Source: Candidatus Cloacimonadota bacterium
Lineage (GTDB): Bacteria; Cloacimonadota; Cloacimonadia; Cloacimonadales; Cloacimonadaceae
Direction: 5' to 3'
Assembly (NCBI GenBank): GCA_023230025.1
Contig: JALNYD010000019.1
Coordinates: 1 to 21,435 of the forward strand
Length of the DNA stretch: 21,435 bases
Of this stretch, positions 8,290 to 15,558 are shown piece after piece. The stretch's first letter is position 1. Every line of letters begins with the position of its first letter. Made by a program: the position numbers and the translations under genes. The notes below the pieces were generated by a model. That model was given only the letters and a program-made list of their open reading frames with translations. It did no database searches and had not been told where the DNA came from.

Positions 8290-9842
8290 TTGACCTTCTT
8301 TGCCTGACTGCTACGCAGTTTGATTTCAATGGTTGTGCCTTCTCCAATAGCGCTTTCCAGCACGCGGATTTTACCTTCGTGATATTCTTCAATGATTCTC
8401 TTTGCCAGGCTGAGGCCCAGACCCCATCCCCGCTTTTTGGTTGTAACTCCGGGATCAAAGATTTTCTTCCACTGGCCTCGCGGAATACCCTTGCCCTCAT
8501 CACGGATATGAACATAGACATAGGGTTCTTTCTGAGTGGCAGTAACGATGATGTTTCCACCCTTACCGGTCATAGCGTCAACACAGTTCTTAATCAGGTT
8601 TTCCAGAGTCCATTTGATCAATTCCAGATCCATCAGCACCTCCACGCCCTCAATCTTGCTGATCAGGTGGATATCGATCCGTGATCCCAGATGGGGCATG
8701 CGATTGCGGAAGTATTCCACAGTGTTGTAGAGAATCTGATGCAGTTCGTGCGCTTCAAGCTTGGTGATGCTGCCTACTTTGCCAAAGCGAGAAGCGATGT
8801 TTTGCAGATGCTTGAGATCTGCCTTCATAAAGTCCACAATCTGGCTCATTTCCGGACGCTGCACCCCTTCGGCAGGGCTTTCAGAGATATAATCAATCCA
8901 GCCCATCAACGAGGTGATTGGTGTGCCAAACTGGTGTGCCGTCTCTTTAGCCAGAGAGATCCAGAGGGTATCCTTATCACTGCGCCGCAGCAGTAGAAAA
9001 CCATAGCCGCCAAAGAACACCACCATCAGCGCTAAAAACAACTCCAGGATGATGATGTAACGAATGTAGGAGAGGGATTGCGGACTGCTGAAATAGATGA
9101 AACCCAGTGAATCCGCTTCATTGGATAGCGGAACCTCCGTCATACTATGGAGCCTGCTAATCAGTTGCTGTTGACGTTCCTGGCTTAGTGCACTGTAGGG
9201 TACTGTTTCCGGAAGATCTACGTTGCGCCAGAACAATGGTTCCCGGTAGTGATCGGTTACGATAATGCTGTAATCAATGTTTTTGATAAACTGCTCGAAG
9301 GATATCGGGCGTCCATAGAAAGCATAGCCTGTAAGTACCGTCTCATCCACCAGAGGGGTTTGGATCATCTTGTTCATCAGACCCCCCAGGTGTAATTGTG
9401 AAGCCGGACTCAGCTCGTTATAGAGGCTATCAGCAGCCACCGGTACATTCTTCCACAACACTGGCTGCAATTGCGCATCCGTGATGATAATGGGGATGGG
9501 GTTATCCTGCATAAACTCAGTGGATATGTAGTCCCAAAGCTGCTGCTGAAAATCCCGCTTTGCCGTAAATTGCAGATATTTGGAGCTTACTTCTGTAAGC
9601 AATTGGGCATATTTCTCCGCTGCCCTCAGATAGCCATCTGAGTAGGCTATATACTGCGCAAAGATACGAGGCACATATTCCTGTTCCTGTCTGGCTTTTT
9701 GGATCAGAAACTGAGTATAAACCGCAAAAAAGATAAAGACTATCAGGGAGGCAAATACTACATACAACCTCAAACCGTGATAGCGATTAGAGCTCTTTCG
9801 CGGCTTCCCAGTGAGAGTCGAGTTCTTCGAGCCTTGCGGCAT
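8286..9842 (-). CDS. Orphan membrane sensor histidine kinase with duplicated sensor module
   Basis: The 518-residue protein has a membrane segment at about 27-45, an extracytoplasmic region to about 260, a second membrane segment at 262-286, and a cytoplasmic kinase core. The phospho-accepting H-box is SLAKETAHQFGTPITSLMGW (His303); the ATP-binding domain shows LENLIKNCVDAM (N box), DEGKGIPRGQWKKIFDPG (G1/F) and KKRGWGLGLSLAKRII (G2). The sensor consists of two copies of a 75-residue unit (114-188 and 189-263) that align without gaps. The start at 9842 is chosen for its GGAG seven bases upstream; the longer frame to 9911 would add 23 residues encoded wholly inside mazG. It still overlaps mazG by 56 bases. 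No response regulator lies nearby, so its partner and signal are unknown. Confidence 0.9.
   Translation of the reverse strand: MPQGSKNSTLTGKPRKSSNRYHGLRLYVVFASLIVFIFFAVYTQFLIQKARQEQEYVPRIFAQYIAYSDGYLRAAEKYAQLLTEVSSKYLQFTAKRDFQQQLWDYISTEFMQDNPIPIIITDAQLQPVLWKNVPVAADSLYNELSPASQLHLGGLMNKMIQTPLVDETVLTGYAFYGRPISFEQFIKNIDYSIIVTDHYREPLFWRNVDLPETVPYSALSQERQQQLISRLHSMTEVPLSNEADSLGFIYFSSPQSLSYIRYIIILELFLALMVVFFGGYGFLLLRRSDKDTLWISLAKETAHQFGTPITSLMGWIDYISESPAEGVQRPEMSQIVDFMKADLKHLQNIASRFGKVGSITKLEAHELHQILYNTVEYFRNRMPHLGSRIDIHLISKIEGVEVLMDLELIKWTLENLIKNCVDAMTGKGGNIIVTATQKEPYVYVHIRDEGKGIPRGQWKKIFDPGVTTKKRGWGLGLSLAKRIIEEYHEGKIRVLESAIGEGTTIEIKLRSSQAKKVK
9054..9503 (-). repeat. Two tandem 75-codon repeats in the histidine-kinase sensor region
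   Basis: Residues 114-188 and 189-263 of the kinase align at a constant offset of 75: T121/T196, D122/D197, P127/P202, W130/W205, N132/N207, V133/V208, L144/L219, S145/S220, L152/L227, M159/M234, P163/P238, L164/L239, E167/E242, G172/G247 and P179/P254. The shared core is TD-x4-P-x2-W-x-N-V. This is seen directly in the translation; the fold is unknown, though a PAS-like sensor is possible. Confidence 0.75.
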
Positions 9843-10548
9843 GGATATCTCCAGTGCGATATTGTTCTTCCACATAGCGGAAGCGTCTGTAAAACTTAGC
9901 TGTGGTTCCATTTAAGGCTGTTTCAGCATCAATGCCGAGTTTGCGGGATAGATTTACTATTGTAAATAGCAGATCACCCAACTCATCCTGGATTGCTTCG
10001 TTTTCACCTGAGGCCAGAGCTTCGTAGAGCTCTTCGCGCTCCTCATCCAGTTTGTCCAGCGCTGGTTTCAGATCAGGCCAATCAAAACCCACTGATGCCG
10101 CTTTCTCCTGGGTGCGCTGTGCTTTGATGAGAGCCGGCAATGAGCGGGGAATGCCATCCAGAACGCTTTCACGATCTTTTTTCTCTGCTTTCTTGATCCG
10201 TTCCCAATTCATCTTCACGCCCTCAGCGCTATCAACATTGAGATCCCCAAACACATGCGGATGCCGGCGCACCAGCTTGTTCACGATTTCTGAAAGCACA
10301 TCCGAGATCTGAAAAGTTCCCTGCTCCGAGGCAATTTGCGCCTGAAACACGATGTGCAACATCAGATCTCCCAGCTCTTCACAAAGAGCTTGATTATCAT
10401 TGTCCTCAATCGCTTCCACCACTTCATAGAGCTCTTCAATGAAGTTTGGCACCAAGGATGTAGCCGTTTGCTTGATATCCCAGGGGCAACCCTTGTCCGG
10501 ATCCCGTAGTGAAGCTACCACATCTACTAATTCTTGAAATCTATGCAT
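9787..10548 (-). CDS. mazG: Nucleoside triphosphate pyrophosphohydrolase MazG
   Basis: The 253-residue product hydrolyses NTPs and dNTPs to monophosphates and pyrophosphate, clearing aberrant nucleotides and, in some bacteria, modulating ppGpp levels. It has the typical start (LRDPDKGCPWDIKQT) and two all-alpha MazG domains. The first has the metal-binding pattern EELYEVVEAIED followed by EELGDLMLHIVFQAQ; the second has EEREELYEAL followed by DELGDLLFTIVNLSRKLG. RRHPHVFGD in the linker is also diagnostic, and length matches E. coli-type two-domain MazG. The start overlaps the O-antigen-ligase-like gene by eight bases and AAGGAA sits upstream of the ATG. The 3' end overlaps the histidine-kinase gene by 56 bases. 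Confidence 0.96.
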   Translation of the reverse strand: MHRFQELVDVVASLRDPDKGCPWDIKQTATSLVPNFIEELYEVVEAIEDNDNQALCEELGDLMLHIVFQAQIASEQGTFQISDVLSEIVNKLVRRHPHVFGDLNVDSAEGVKMNWERIKKAEKKDRESVLDGIPRSLPALIKAQRTQEKAASVGFDWPDLKPALDKLDEEREELYEALASGENEAIQDELGDLLFTIVNLSRKLGIDAETALNGTTAKFYRRFRYVEEQYRTGDIHAARLEELDSHWEAAKEL

Positions 10549-11836
10549 TATTGTTCCTTAATATCGGATTTGTTTGATGAGCCATGGCGTTGATTGCAGC
10601 GAAGATGATCCACACGTGGTGATTCCAGCGGATGGAACTGGGCAGTGCACTGGCAGGGATAAAGAGCAAGAGTACCCAAAGGTATGCCAGATACAGCCAT
10701 TTATCCCGCCCATAACTGGATCTGTATCTGCTCCAAAGCAATGCCAGCCACCTCAGATAGAGATATCCAAAGCCTGCCAGAATCAGGATGCCATAATTCC
10801 CCAAAATCTCCAAAAACCAATTGTGTGCATTAATGATCCCTGCGGTGCGATACTGCCGGTCAGTATTCATATAGTGTTCAAAATTGCCTCCCCCAAGCCC
10901 CATAAATGCGCTCTGACCTGCCAGATCAATGGTTTCGTTCACCAATTGTGCGCGAATCTTGATCGAACTCATATGGGCAGATTCCGCTTCGGTGCTAAAG
11001 CTATTAAGCTCCCGCTGCAGCAGCTTCCAACCCAGTTGCATGTTGGGAGGGGAAAAGCGAATAAAGGCAAAAACTGCCAGGATGATCATCAATAGCACTG
11101 ATATTTTGCTCCAAAAAGAGCTTTGGAAAGCTCCGATGAATCCCAGCATCCCAAGCGCGGCAAGCATGGCTATACGGGCTCCCTGCACTGTAAATATCAC
11201 CAATAGTATAACACTCCCAATCAGAACTGCCGGCTTCAGCCAGGCTCTCTGATTAAGCTTGGGCAAAAAAACCATGAAGGGCATGATCAATAGCATGAAT
11301 GCAGCCAGATTGTTCTGATTGTAAAAAGGCCCGGTCGGTAAAAAGTAGAAATCCACCCCGTAGTATCGGGAACTGGGCAGATGTTGAAATGTAAGCATTT
11401 CCCAAAAGGCAATCAGCACATATAGAATCAGAATCAACACCATTGCCAGATGTGCTCTGGCCAGGATCCGTTGCTCTCTGAACAAGGCATCAAAGATCAC
11501 AAATACCCCGCCATAACGAAAGACCAGCAGGGCATTATCCACAGCCATTTCCCGATCTGCCGCCCAGATATAGCCAAGTAGCGCATAAGCCAGCCAGATG
11601 CCAAAGAAAAGCATGGGTTCCCAATTTGCCCTGGTGACCAATGTACTCTCTGGAAACATCATCAGCCAGGCCAAACTAATGGCCAGAACTGCATAGAAAC
11701 CGATGCTGCTAACAGTGTAGTTTACGGGAAAAAACTCGATCAGCGCATAAACCGTTAACAGCAAGCACAGCATATGCCGGGGCGAAAAGACAGGCCTGCT
11801 GTTCCAGGTACCGGCAAGGATGTTTAAGCTGTTCAT
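10541..11836 (-). CDS. O-antigen ligase / Wzy-like membrane polymerase
   Basis: This 431-residue polytopic membrane protein has about ten to twelve hydrophobic helices. Near residues 320-355 it carries a periplasmic loop and motif of the Wzy_C/O-antigen ligase family: GLGGGNFEHYMNTD, then IINAHNWFLEILGNYGILILAG, where the H-N-x-x-L-E-x-x-x-x-x-G pattern is typical. Family members join or polymerise lipid-linked polysaccharide at the outer face of the inner membrane. It follows a Wzz-like gene by 12 bases, a pairing expected for surface-polysaccharide assembly, but no glycosyltransferases are beside it. Ligase and polymerase functions cannot be separated from sequence alone. A 3' overlap of eight bases links it to mazG. 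Confidence 0.82.
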   Translation of the reverse strand: MNSLNILAGTWNSRPVFSPRHMLCLLLTVYALIEFFPVNYTVSSIGFYAVLAISLAWLMMFPESTLVTRANWEPMLFFGIWLAYALLGYIWAADREMAVDNALLVFRYGGVFVIFDALFREQRILARAHLAMVLILILYVLIAFWEMLTFQHLPSSRYYGVDFYFLPTGPFYNQNNLAAFMLLIMPFMVFLPKLNQRAWLKPAVLIGSVILLVIFTVQGARIAMLAALGMLGFIGAFQSSFWSKISVLLMIILAVFAFIRFSPPNMQLGWKLLQRELNSFSTEAESAHMSSIKIRAQLVNETIDLAGQSAFMGLGGGNFEHYMNTDRQYRTAGIINAHNWFLEILGNYGILILAGFGYLYLRWLALLWSRYRSSYGRDKWLYLAYLWVLLLFIPASALPSSIRWNHHVWIIFAAINAMAHQTNPILRNNNA

Positions 11837-11848
11837 GACTACGCTATA

Positions 11849-13018
11849 TCAAGCTTTACCCCAGAATGTCTTCCAGATCTGATTCACTTTCCCGGAGTTA
11901 TGCTGCAAGCCATTGACAATCAAAGCTAAAACACAGGCAAAGATAAAAGCAGCCAGAGTGATTATCACCACCAGAATCGCTCGCTTGGGTTTGGATCGCA
12001 TCCCCGCTTCGCGCGGTGCATCAATGATCTGAAAGCTTGGCATATCCTTGAGTTCTTCCAGTTTTGCCAATTCAAATTGGGGATAAAGATATTCGATGAT
12101 TTGCTTCTTGATCTCCACATTGACCATCAGCATCGCCAGTTGCATGCTGAGATCCGGGATTTTATCAATTTGGATCAGATAATCCGGAGTCAGTGTGGTA
12201 TTGCTGTTTTCCAGTTCTTTAACCTTACCGGACAGCAGGGCTTTTTTGGCTGCCAGTTCCTGGACGATGGGAGAGCTTTCCGAATACTGGTTTTTGGCCA
12301 ATTCATACTCGATATCAGTCTGCATGTATTGAGCTACGATCTCCCCATACATACTCACCATAGCTTCGGTCTGCTGATCCAGGGCAACGCTCTTGTTCTT
12401 GGTTTGAAAATCCCGCAAGGCTTTGGCCAATGAATCCACATCCGCCATGTGCTTCGCCACCTGAGTTTCCAAAAACTCTCGTTTCATGCGGCCTTTACTC
12501 ATCCGGTTGTCCTGATTGTAGCTTTCCAGCTCACGAAGGTAGAATTCCACAATCTCGCGGGACATGCTTTTGTCTTTGGTTTCGGCACTGATGGTGATGA
12601 TATAGCTTTCCTGATCATAGATCAGACGGATCAGGTTGTTCTGCAGTTTCCACAATGCCAGTTCCCGGGCATGTTCATAGGGCTTTTTGATCTTGAAATA
12701 AGGGATCAGATCAAACTCTTCAATCACCTTCTCCCGAAAGGTACGGCTTTGCATAACGGAGATAAAATCCACAGCCTGCTCGCTTTTCTGCGTTTTGATC
12801 ATACCCCCGCCAACCATATCCAGAAGGTTGGTGCTGAAGCCCCCGATGGCATCGCTGTCCGATACCGGGATAATGGTGGCTGTGCTCTTCCAATAGAACG
12901 GTGCCAGCATCGCATAGATGATGGCTCCAATGGCTGCCAGCAGCGTGAAAATGATCACCAGCTTACGCTGCTTTGCCAGCACCAGAGCCAGATCCAGGAA
13001 TCCCATATCTTTCGTCAT
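11849..13018 (-). CDS. Wzz-type polysaccharide chain-length / co-polymerase protein
   Basis: The 389-residue protein has a helix at about 19-40, a large periplasmic part rich in predicted coiled coil (residues about 160-290, with stretches such as KRALRDFQTKNKSVA-like charged heptads), and a second helix near 347-368. A proline-containing segment IIDAPREAGMRSKPKR lies just before the second helix, as in Wzz and other polysaccharide co-polymerases. These set the length of O-antigen or exopolysaccharide chains by acting with Wzy-type polymerases, fitting the next gene. There is no C-terminal tyrosine-kinase (BY-kinase) domain. AGGGG precedes the ATG at a normal distance; a second ATG four codons in is possible. 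It lies 18 bases after serS. Confidence 0.82.
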   Translation of the reverse strand: MTKDMGFLDLALVLAKQRKLVIIFTLLAAIGAIIYAMLAPFYWKSTATIIPVSDSDAIGGFSTNLLDMVGGGMIKTQKSEQAVDFISVMQSRTFREKVIEEFDLIPYFKIKKPYEHARELALWKLQNNLIRLIYDQESYIITISAETKDKSMSREIVEFYLRELESYNQDNRMSKGRMKREFLETQVAKHMADVDSLAKALRDFQTKNKSVALDQQTEAMVSMYGEIVAQYMQTDIEYELAKNQYSESSPIVQELAAKKALLSGKVKELENSNTTLTPDYLIQIDKIPDLSMQLAMLMVNVEIKKQIIEYLYPQFELAKLEELKDMPSFQIIDAPREAGMRSKPKRAILVVIITLAAFIFACVLALIVNGLQHNSGKVNQIWKTFWGKA

Positions 13019-13036
13019 ACTAACCCCTATTTGAAG

Positions 13037-14296
13037 TTATATTTTCAGGTTCATCCAGGGAGCCAGAACTTCCGGGATATTAATGCTGCCGTCAGCATTC
13101 TGATAGCTTTCCAAAATGGCGATCATCAGGCGCGGGGTAGCTAATCCTGAGCCGTTCAGAGTGTGCAGATGATTCAGTTTTCCAGTGGCATCTTTATAGC
13201 GGATATTCGCCCTTCTGGCTTGAAACTCGCCAAAATTACTTACCGAAGATACTTCCAGATATTTCTTGCCGCCCGCTGCCCACACTTCCAGATCATAGGT
13301 CTTCTGACTGGCAAAGCTGAGATCACCGGTACAAAGACTGACCACGCGATAGTGCAAACCAAAGGCCTGAAGGATGTCTTCCGCATCTTGCAGCATTTCT
13401 TCCAGGGCTGCTTCAGAATCCTGAGGCTCCACAAATCTCACCATTTCCACTTTGTTAAATTGATGCAAGCGCTGCAAACCCCGCGTATCCTTGCCATAAG
13501 AACCGGCTTCCCGACGGAAACAGGGCGTATAGGCCACGTGCTTGAGCGGTAAATCCTTGTAAGATAGCACCTCATCAGCATAGAAATTGGTAACCGGAAC
13601 TTCAGCGGTTGGGATCAGGAAAAGATCATCTTCTGATATGTGATACATATCATCTTCCAATTTGGGCAATTGACCGGTTCCCGTCATTGTCTTGCGATTC
13701 ACCGCCAGGGGAACCATCAGCTCCGTATAACCATGCTTTTGCAGATGATACTCAAGCATAAAATTAATGATTGCACGCTCCAGCCTGGCTCCCAGGCCGG
13801 TATAGATTGGAAAACCGCTACCGGAAATCTTCGCCCCTCTCATCAGATCCAGCAATCCGTTTTGCGTGGCAATCTCAAGATGGTCTTTGGGTTCAAAATC
13901 CAGCTTAACTGGCTCGCCCACATGACGAATGACTTCGTTGCAGCTTTCATCTCTGCCAATGGGAACATTGCTTTGCGGAACATTGGGAATTGTAAGCAGA
14001 AGGCTTTCCATCTGAGCATTCACAGCAGTCAGCTCAGTCTGCAATCCCTTGATCTGCTCCGCAACCCTGGCCATCTGGCTTAGTTCTGCTGAGGCATCTT
14101 CTTTTGCCCGTTTCTTTTGCGCAATCACCTGCGAAACAGAGTTCTGCTCCGCTTTCAAGGTATCAAAATCAAATTGCAGACGCCGCCGTGTTTCATCAGT
14201 ATTCAAAAGCGTATCCAGATCGGCCTTTTCATTCTTATTCTTGATGGCCTGACGCAGCAACTCGGGGTTATTACGAATAAACTTGATATCTATCAT
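13037..14296 (-). CDS. serS: Serine--tRNA ligase
   Basis: This 419-residue class II aminoacyl-tRNA synthetase charges tRNA-Ser with serine (and tRNA-Sec where present). The N-terminal long coiled-coil arm that grips the tRNA variable arm spans roughly residues 28-100. Class II motif 2 is seen in YTPCFRREAGSYGKDTRG followed by LQRLHQFNKVEM, and motif 3 in LNGSGLATPRLMIAILESYQ near the C terminus. Length is normal. I chose the ATG at 14296 giving MIDIKFIRNN, the usual SerRS beginning, with AGGTG six bases upstream; an ATG at 14299 and a GTG at 14305 are also in frame. It follows the tpiA stop almost directly, so the two are probably co-transcribed. Confidence 0.97.
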   Translation of the reverse strand: MIDIKFIRNNPELLRQAIKNKNEKADLDTLLNTDETRRRLQFDFDTLKAEQNSVSQVIAQKKRAKEDASAELSQMARVAEQIKGLQTELTAVNAQMESLLLTIPNVPQSNVPIGRDESCNEVIRHVGEPVKLDFEPKDHLEIATQNGLLDLMRGAKISGSGFPIYTGLGARLERAIINFMLEYHLQKHGYTELMVPLAVNRKTMTGTGQLPKLEDDMYHISEDDLFLIPTAEVPVTNFYADEVLSYKDLPLKHVAYTPCFRREAGSYGKDTRGLQRLHQFNKVEMVRFVEPQDSEAALEEMLQDAEDILQAFGLHYRVVSLCTGDLSFASQKTYDLEVWAAGGKKYLEVSSVSNFGEFQARRANIRYKDATGKLNHLHTLNGSGLATPRLMIAILESYQNADGSINIPEVLAPWMNLKI

Positions 14297-14305
14297 CATC
14301 AGCAC

Positions 14306-15076
14306 CTATTTATAGTTGATGGCGATATCCACCATCTTCAGGAATGATTCCGGATCCAGAGAAGCGCCGCCTATTAATCCACCATCTATATCCGGCATTG
14401 CCAGCAATTCGGTGAGATTCTGGGGTTTGACGCTGCCTCCATAAAGAATGCTGAGGTTATCGGCAAGCTCTTTGTTATATTGATCTGCCAGCCATTTGCG
14501 AATCTGACGATGCACTTCCTGCGCCTGTTCTCCTGTGGCATTGCGGCCAGTACCGATAGCCCAAACCGGCTCATAAGCCAGGATCAGCTCCTTGCCAGTG
14601 TAAACCCGGACTCCGCGCATACAGCCATCCAATTGCTCCAGAATCACCTGGTCTGTGATCCCTCCATCACGCTGTTCCAGGGTTTCACCGATGCAGAGGA
14701 TTGGTTTCATCCCACTATCCATCACCGCCAGAACCTTTTCTCGGATGGTCTCATTGCTTTCATGGTGATAGGCCCTGCGCTCCGAATGCCCCACAATGCA
14801 ATATTGTAAACCTAGTGAAGCCAGCATGGTGGCAGATACTTCACCAGTAAATGCGCCATCCGGATGCGAACTAGTATCCTGAGCAGCTACCCGAAATGGA
14901 GAACCCGCAAATTCACGCTGCATTAGTGCTAAAAAGGGGTAGGTGGGAGCTATAATCGGCAACACCCTCCCCAAAACCTTGCCTTTCAGACCACCGGCGA
15001 TAGCTTTACAAAAAGCCCGTACGGCATCCAAATCTTTGTTCATCTTCCAATTACCGGCAATAATGATATCACGCAC
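14306..15076 (-). CDS. tpiA: Triosephosphate isomerase
   Basis: The 256-residue glycolytic enzyme interconverts dihydroxyacetone phosphate and glyceraldehyde 3-phosphate in the cytoplasm. Catalytic residues are all present: Lys11 in AGNWKMN, His97 in YCIVGHSERR, and Glu169 in AYEPVWAIGTG, which continues into the active-site loop; the phosphate-binding GGSV and GGLIGGASL follow. The start codon is GTG, supported by GAGGTGA five bases upstream. It is the first gene of the long minus-strand run, with a CTTGACGTATCTTC box about 55 bases upstream and the palindrome array beyond that. serS begins within ten bases of its stop. Confidence 0.98.
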   Translation of the reverse strand: MRDIIIAGNWKMNKDLDAVRAFCKAIAGGLKGKVLGRVLPIIAPTYPFLALMQREFAGSPFRVAAQDTSSHPDGAFTGEVSATMLASLGLQYCIVGHSERRAYHHESNETIREKVLAVMDSGMKPILCIGETLEQRDGGITDQVILEQLDGCMRGVRVYTGKELILAYEPVWAIGTGRNATGEQAQEVHRQIRKWLADQYNKELADNLSILYGGSVKPQNLTELLAMPDIDGGLIGGASLDPESFLKMVDIAINYK

Positions 15077-15125
15077 TTGTCACCTCGAGTGTATTTTCTC
15101 TTTGTAATACAAGTCTGAAAAAGGG

Positions 15126-15139
15126 GAAGATACGTCAAG
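15126..15139 (-). promoter_or_regulatory. CTTGACGTATCTTC box upstream of tpiA (possible -35 region)
   Basis: On the minus strand this reads CTTGACGTATCTTC, containing a near-perfect -35 hexamer about 57 bases upstream of the tpiA GTG. It differs by one base from the box upstream of lepB. No good TATAAT match occurs at normal spacing (ACTTGT or TTGTAT at best), so the promoter call is tentative. Confidence 0.3.
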
Positions 15140-15180
15140 TTTTTTGATTCTGCATTGGATATTGAGTCAGAATCCAGTTT

Positions 15181-15217
15181 GGTAAAGCCAATAGGATTCG
15201 ACACGTCTCGTGTCGAA
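15181..15217 (-). repeat. Inverted member of the AGA-loop palindromic repeat family
   Basis: Read on the minus strand, this has a perfect 9-bp stem TTCGACACG / CGTGTCGAA with loop AGA, then the tail TCCTATTGGCTTTACC. The plus-strand copies nearby share the AGA loop, the TCCTAT following the stem and the TGGCTTTA further on, but have a different stem (TTGCATGCG). It lies in opposite orientation to those copies. Confidence 0.8.
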
Positions 15218-15220
15218 CGA

Positions 15221-15231
15221 GGCCGAAGGCC
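15221..15231. repeat. Small GGCC-GAA-GGCC hairpin
   Basis: A 4-bp perfect stem with a three-base loop sits immediately beside the inverted repeat copy. It is short, but its three-base loop matches the style of its neighbours. Confidence 0.5.
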
Positions 15232-15240
15232 GAGAAAAGT

Positions 15241-15257
15241 AAGCAGCTGCGCTGCTT
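15241..15257. repeat. 7-bp hairpin AAGCAGC-TGC-GCTGCTT
   Basis: A perfect 7-bp stem with a three-base loop lies directly before, and slightly overlaps, the first direct copy of the palindromic unit. Confidence 0.6.
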
Positions 15258-15303
15258 TTGCATGCGAGACGCATGCAATCCTATCCCCTTCTTTTGCTTC
15301 AGC
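15254..15303 (+). repeat. Palindromic unit, direct copy 1 (50 bases)
   Basis: The unit begins GCTTTTGCATGCG and contains a perfect 9-bp stem TTGCATGCG / CGCATGCAA around loop AGA (15258-15278), then TCCTATCCCCTTCT and a TTGCTTCAGC tail slightly different from copies 2 and 3. Confidence 0.9.
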
Positions 15304-15354
15304 GCTTTTGCATACGAGACGTATGCAATCCTATCCCCTTCTCTTGGCTTTAGC
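15304..15354 (+). repeat. Palindromic unit, direct copy 2 (51 bases), with paired stem changes
   Basis: The stem here is TTGCATACG / CGTATGCAA around AGA (15308-15328). Compared with copies 1 and 3, one base on each arm is changed so that pairing is kept. The tail is TCCTATCCCCTTCTCTTGG followed by CTTTAGC. Confidence 0.9.
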
Positions 15355-15405
15355 GCTTTTGCATGCGAGACGCATGCAATCCTATCCCCTTCTCTTGGCT
15401 TTAGC
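15355..15405 (+). repeat. Palindromic unit, direct copy 3 (51 bases)
   Basis: The stem is TTGCATGCG / CGCATGCAA around AGA (15359-15379), with the same tail as copy 2. The unit runs directly into the long inverted repeat. Confidence 0.9.
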
Positions 15406-15406
15406 C

Positions 15407-15481
15407 CAGTTTTAGCTCTACTTTAGCCCATAACTTCCCCGTGGCAGGGGATGATCATGGGCTAAAGTAGAGCTAAAACTG
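15407..15481. repeat. 25-bp perfect inverted repeat with 25-base centre
   Basis: The left arm (15407-15431, starting CAGTTTTAGCTC and ending TTTAGCCCAT) is the exact reverse complement of the right arm (15457-15481). The centre contains a further TCCCC/GGGGA pairing, so the whole could fold as one long hairpin. No T-run follows on either side, so it does not look like an ordinary terminator. Confidence 0.9.
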
Positions 15482-15508
15482 AGGTAAAGGTATGAGGAAG
15501 AAATAGCC

Positions 15509-15539
15509 AAAAAAACCCGATGCCGAAGCATCGGGTTTT
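15509..15539 (-). terminator. Rho-independent terminator of the giant secreted-protein gene
   Basis: A 12-bp perfect stem AAAACCCGATGC / GCATCGGGTTTT closes a four-base loop that is TTCG on the minus strand, flanked by C and G as in stable UUCG hairpins. On the minus strand it is followed by seven T residues. It lies 20 bases beyond the stop of the giant gene, so it should end that transcript; the A/T-rich outer arms may also make it work on the plus strand. Confidence 0.92.
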
Positions 15540-15558
15540 ATTAGTTATCTCAGATGAA

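Noticed and set aside
9843..9911. 23-residue N-terminal extension of the histidine kinase
   Set aside because: The internal ATG at 9842 has a good ribosome site and gives a normal short cytoplasmic tail before the first membrane helix.
15254..15405. Possible CRISPR array (three repeats with 50-51 base period)
   Set aside because: The whole unit is conserved, with no unique spacers, and no cas genes are present.
15155..15415. Open reading frame on the plus strand with repeated HARRMQSYPLLLALA
   Set aside because: It is simply the translation of the palindromic DNA repeats; no ribosome site and no protein-like composition.
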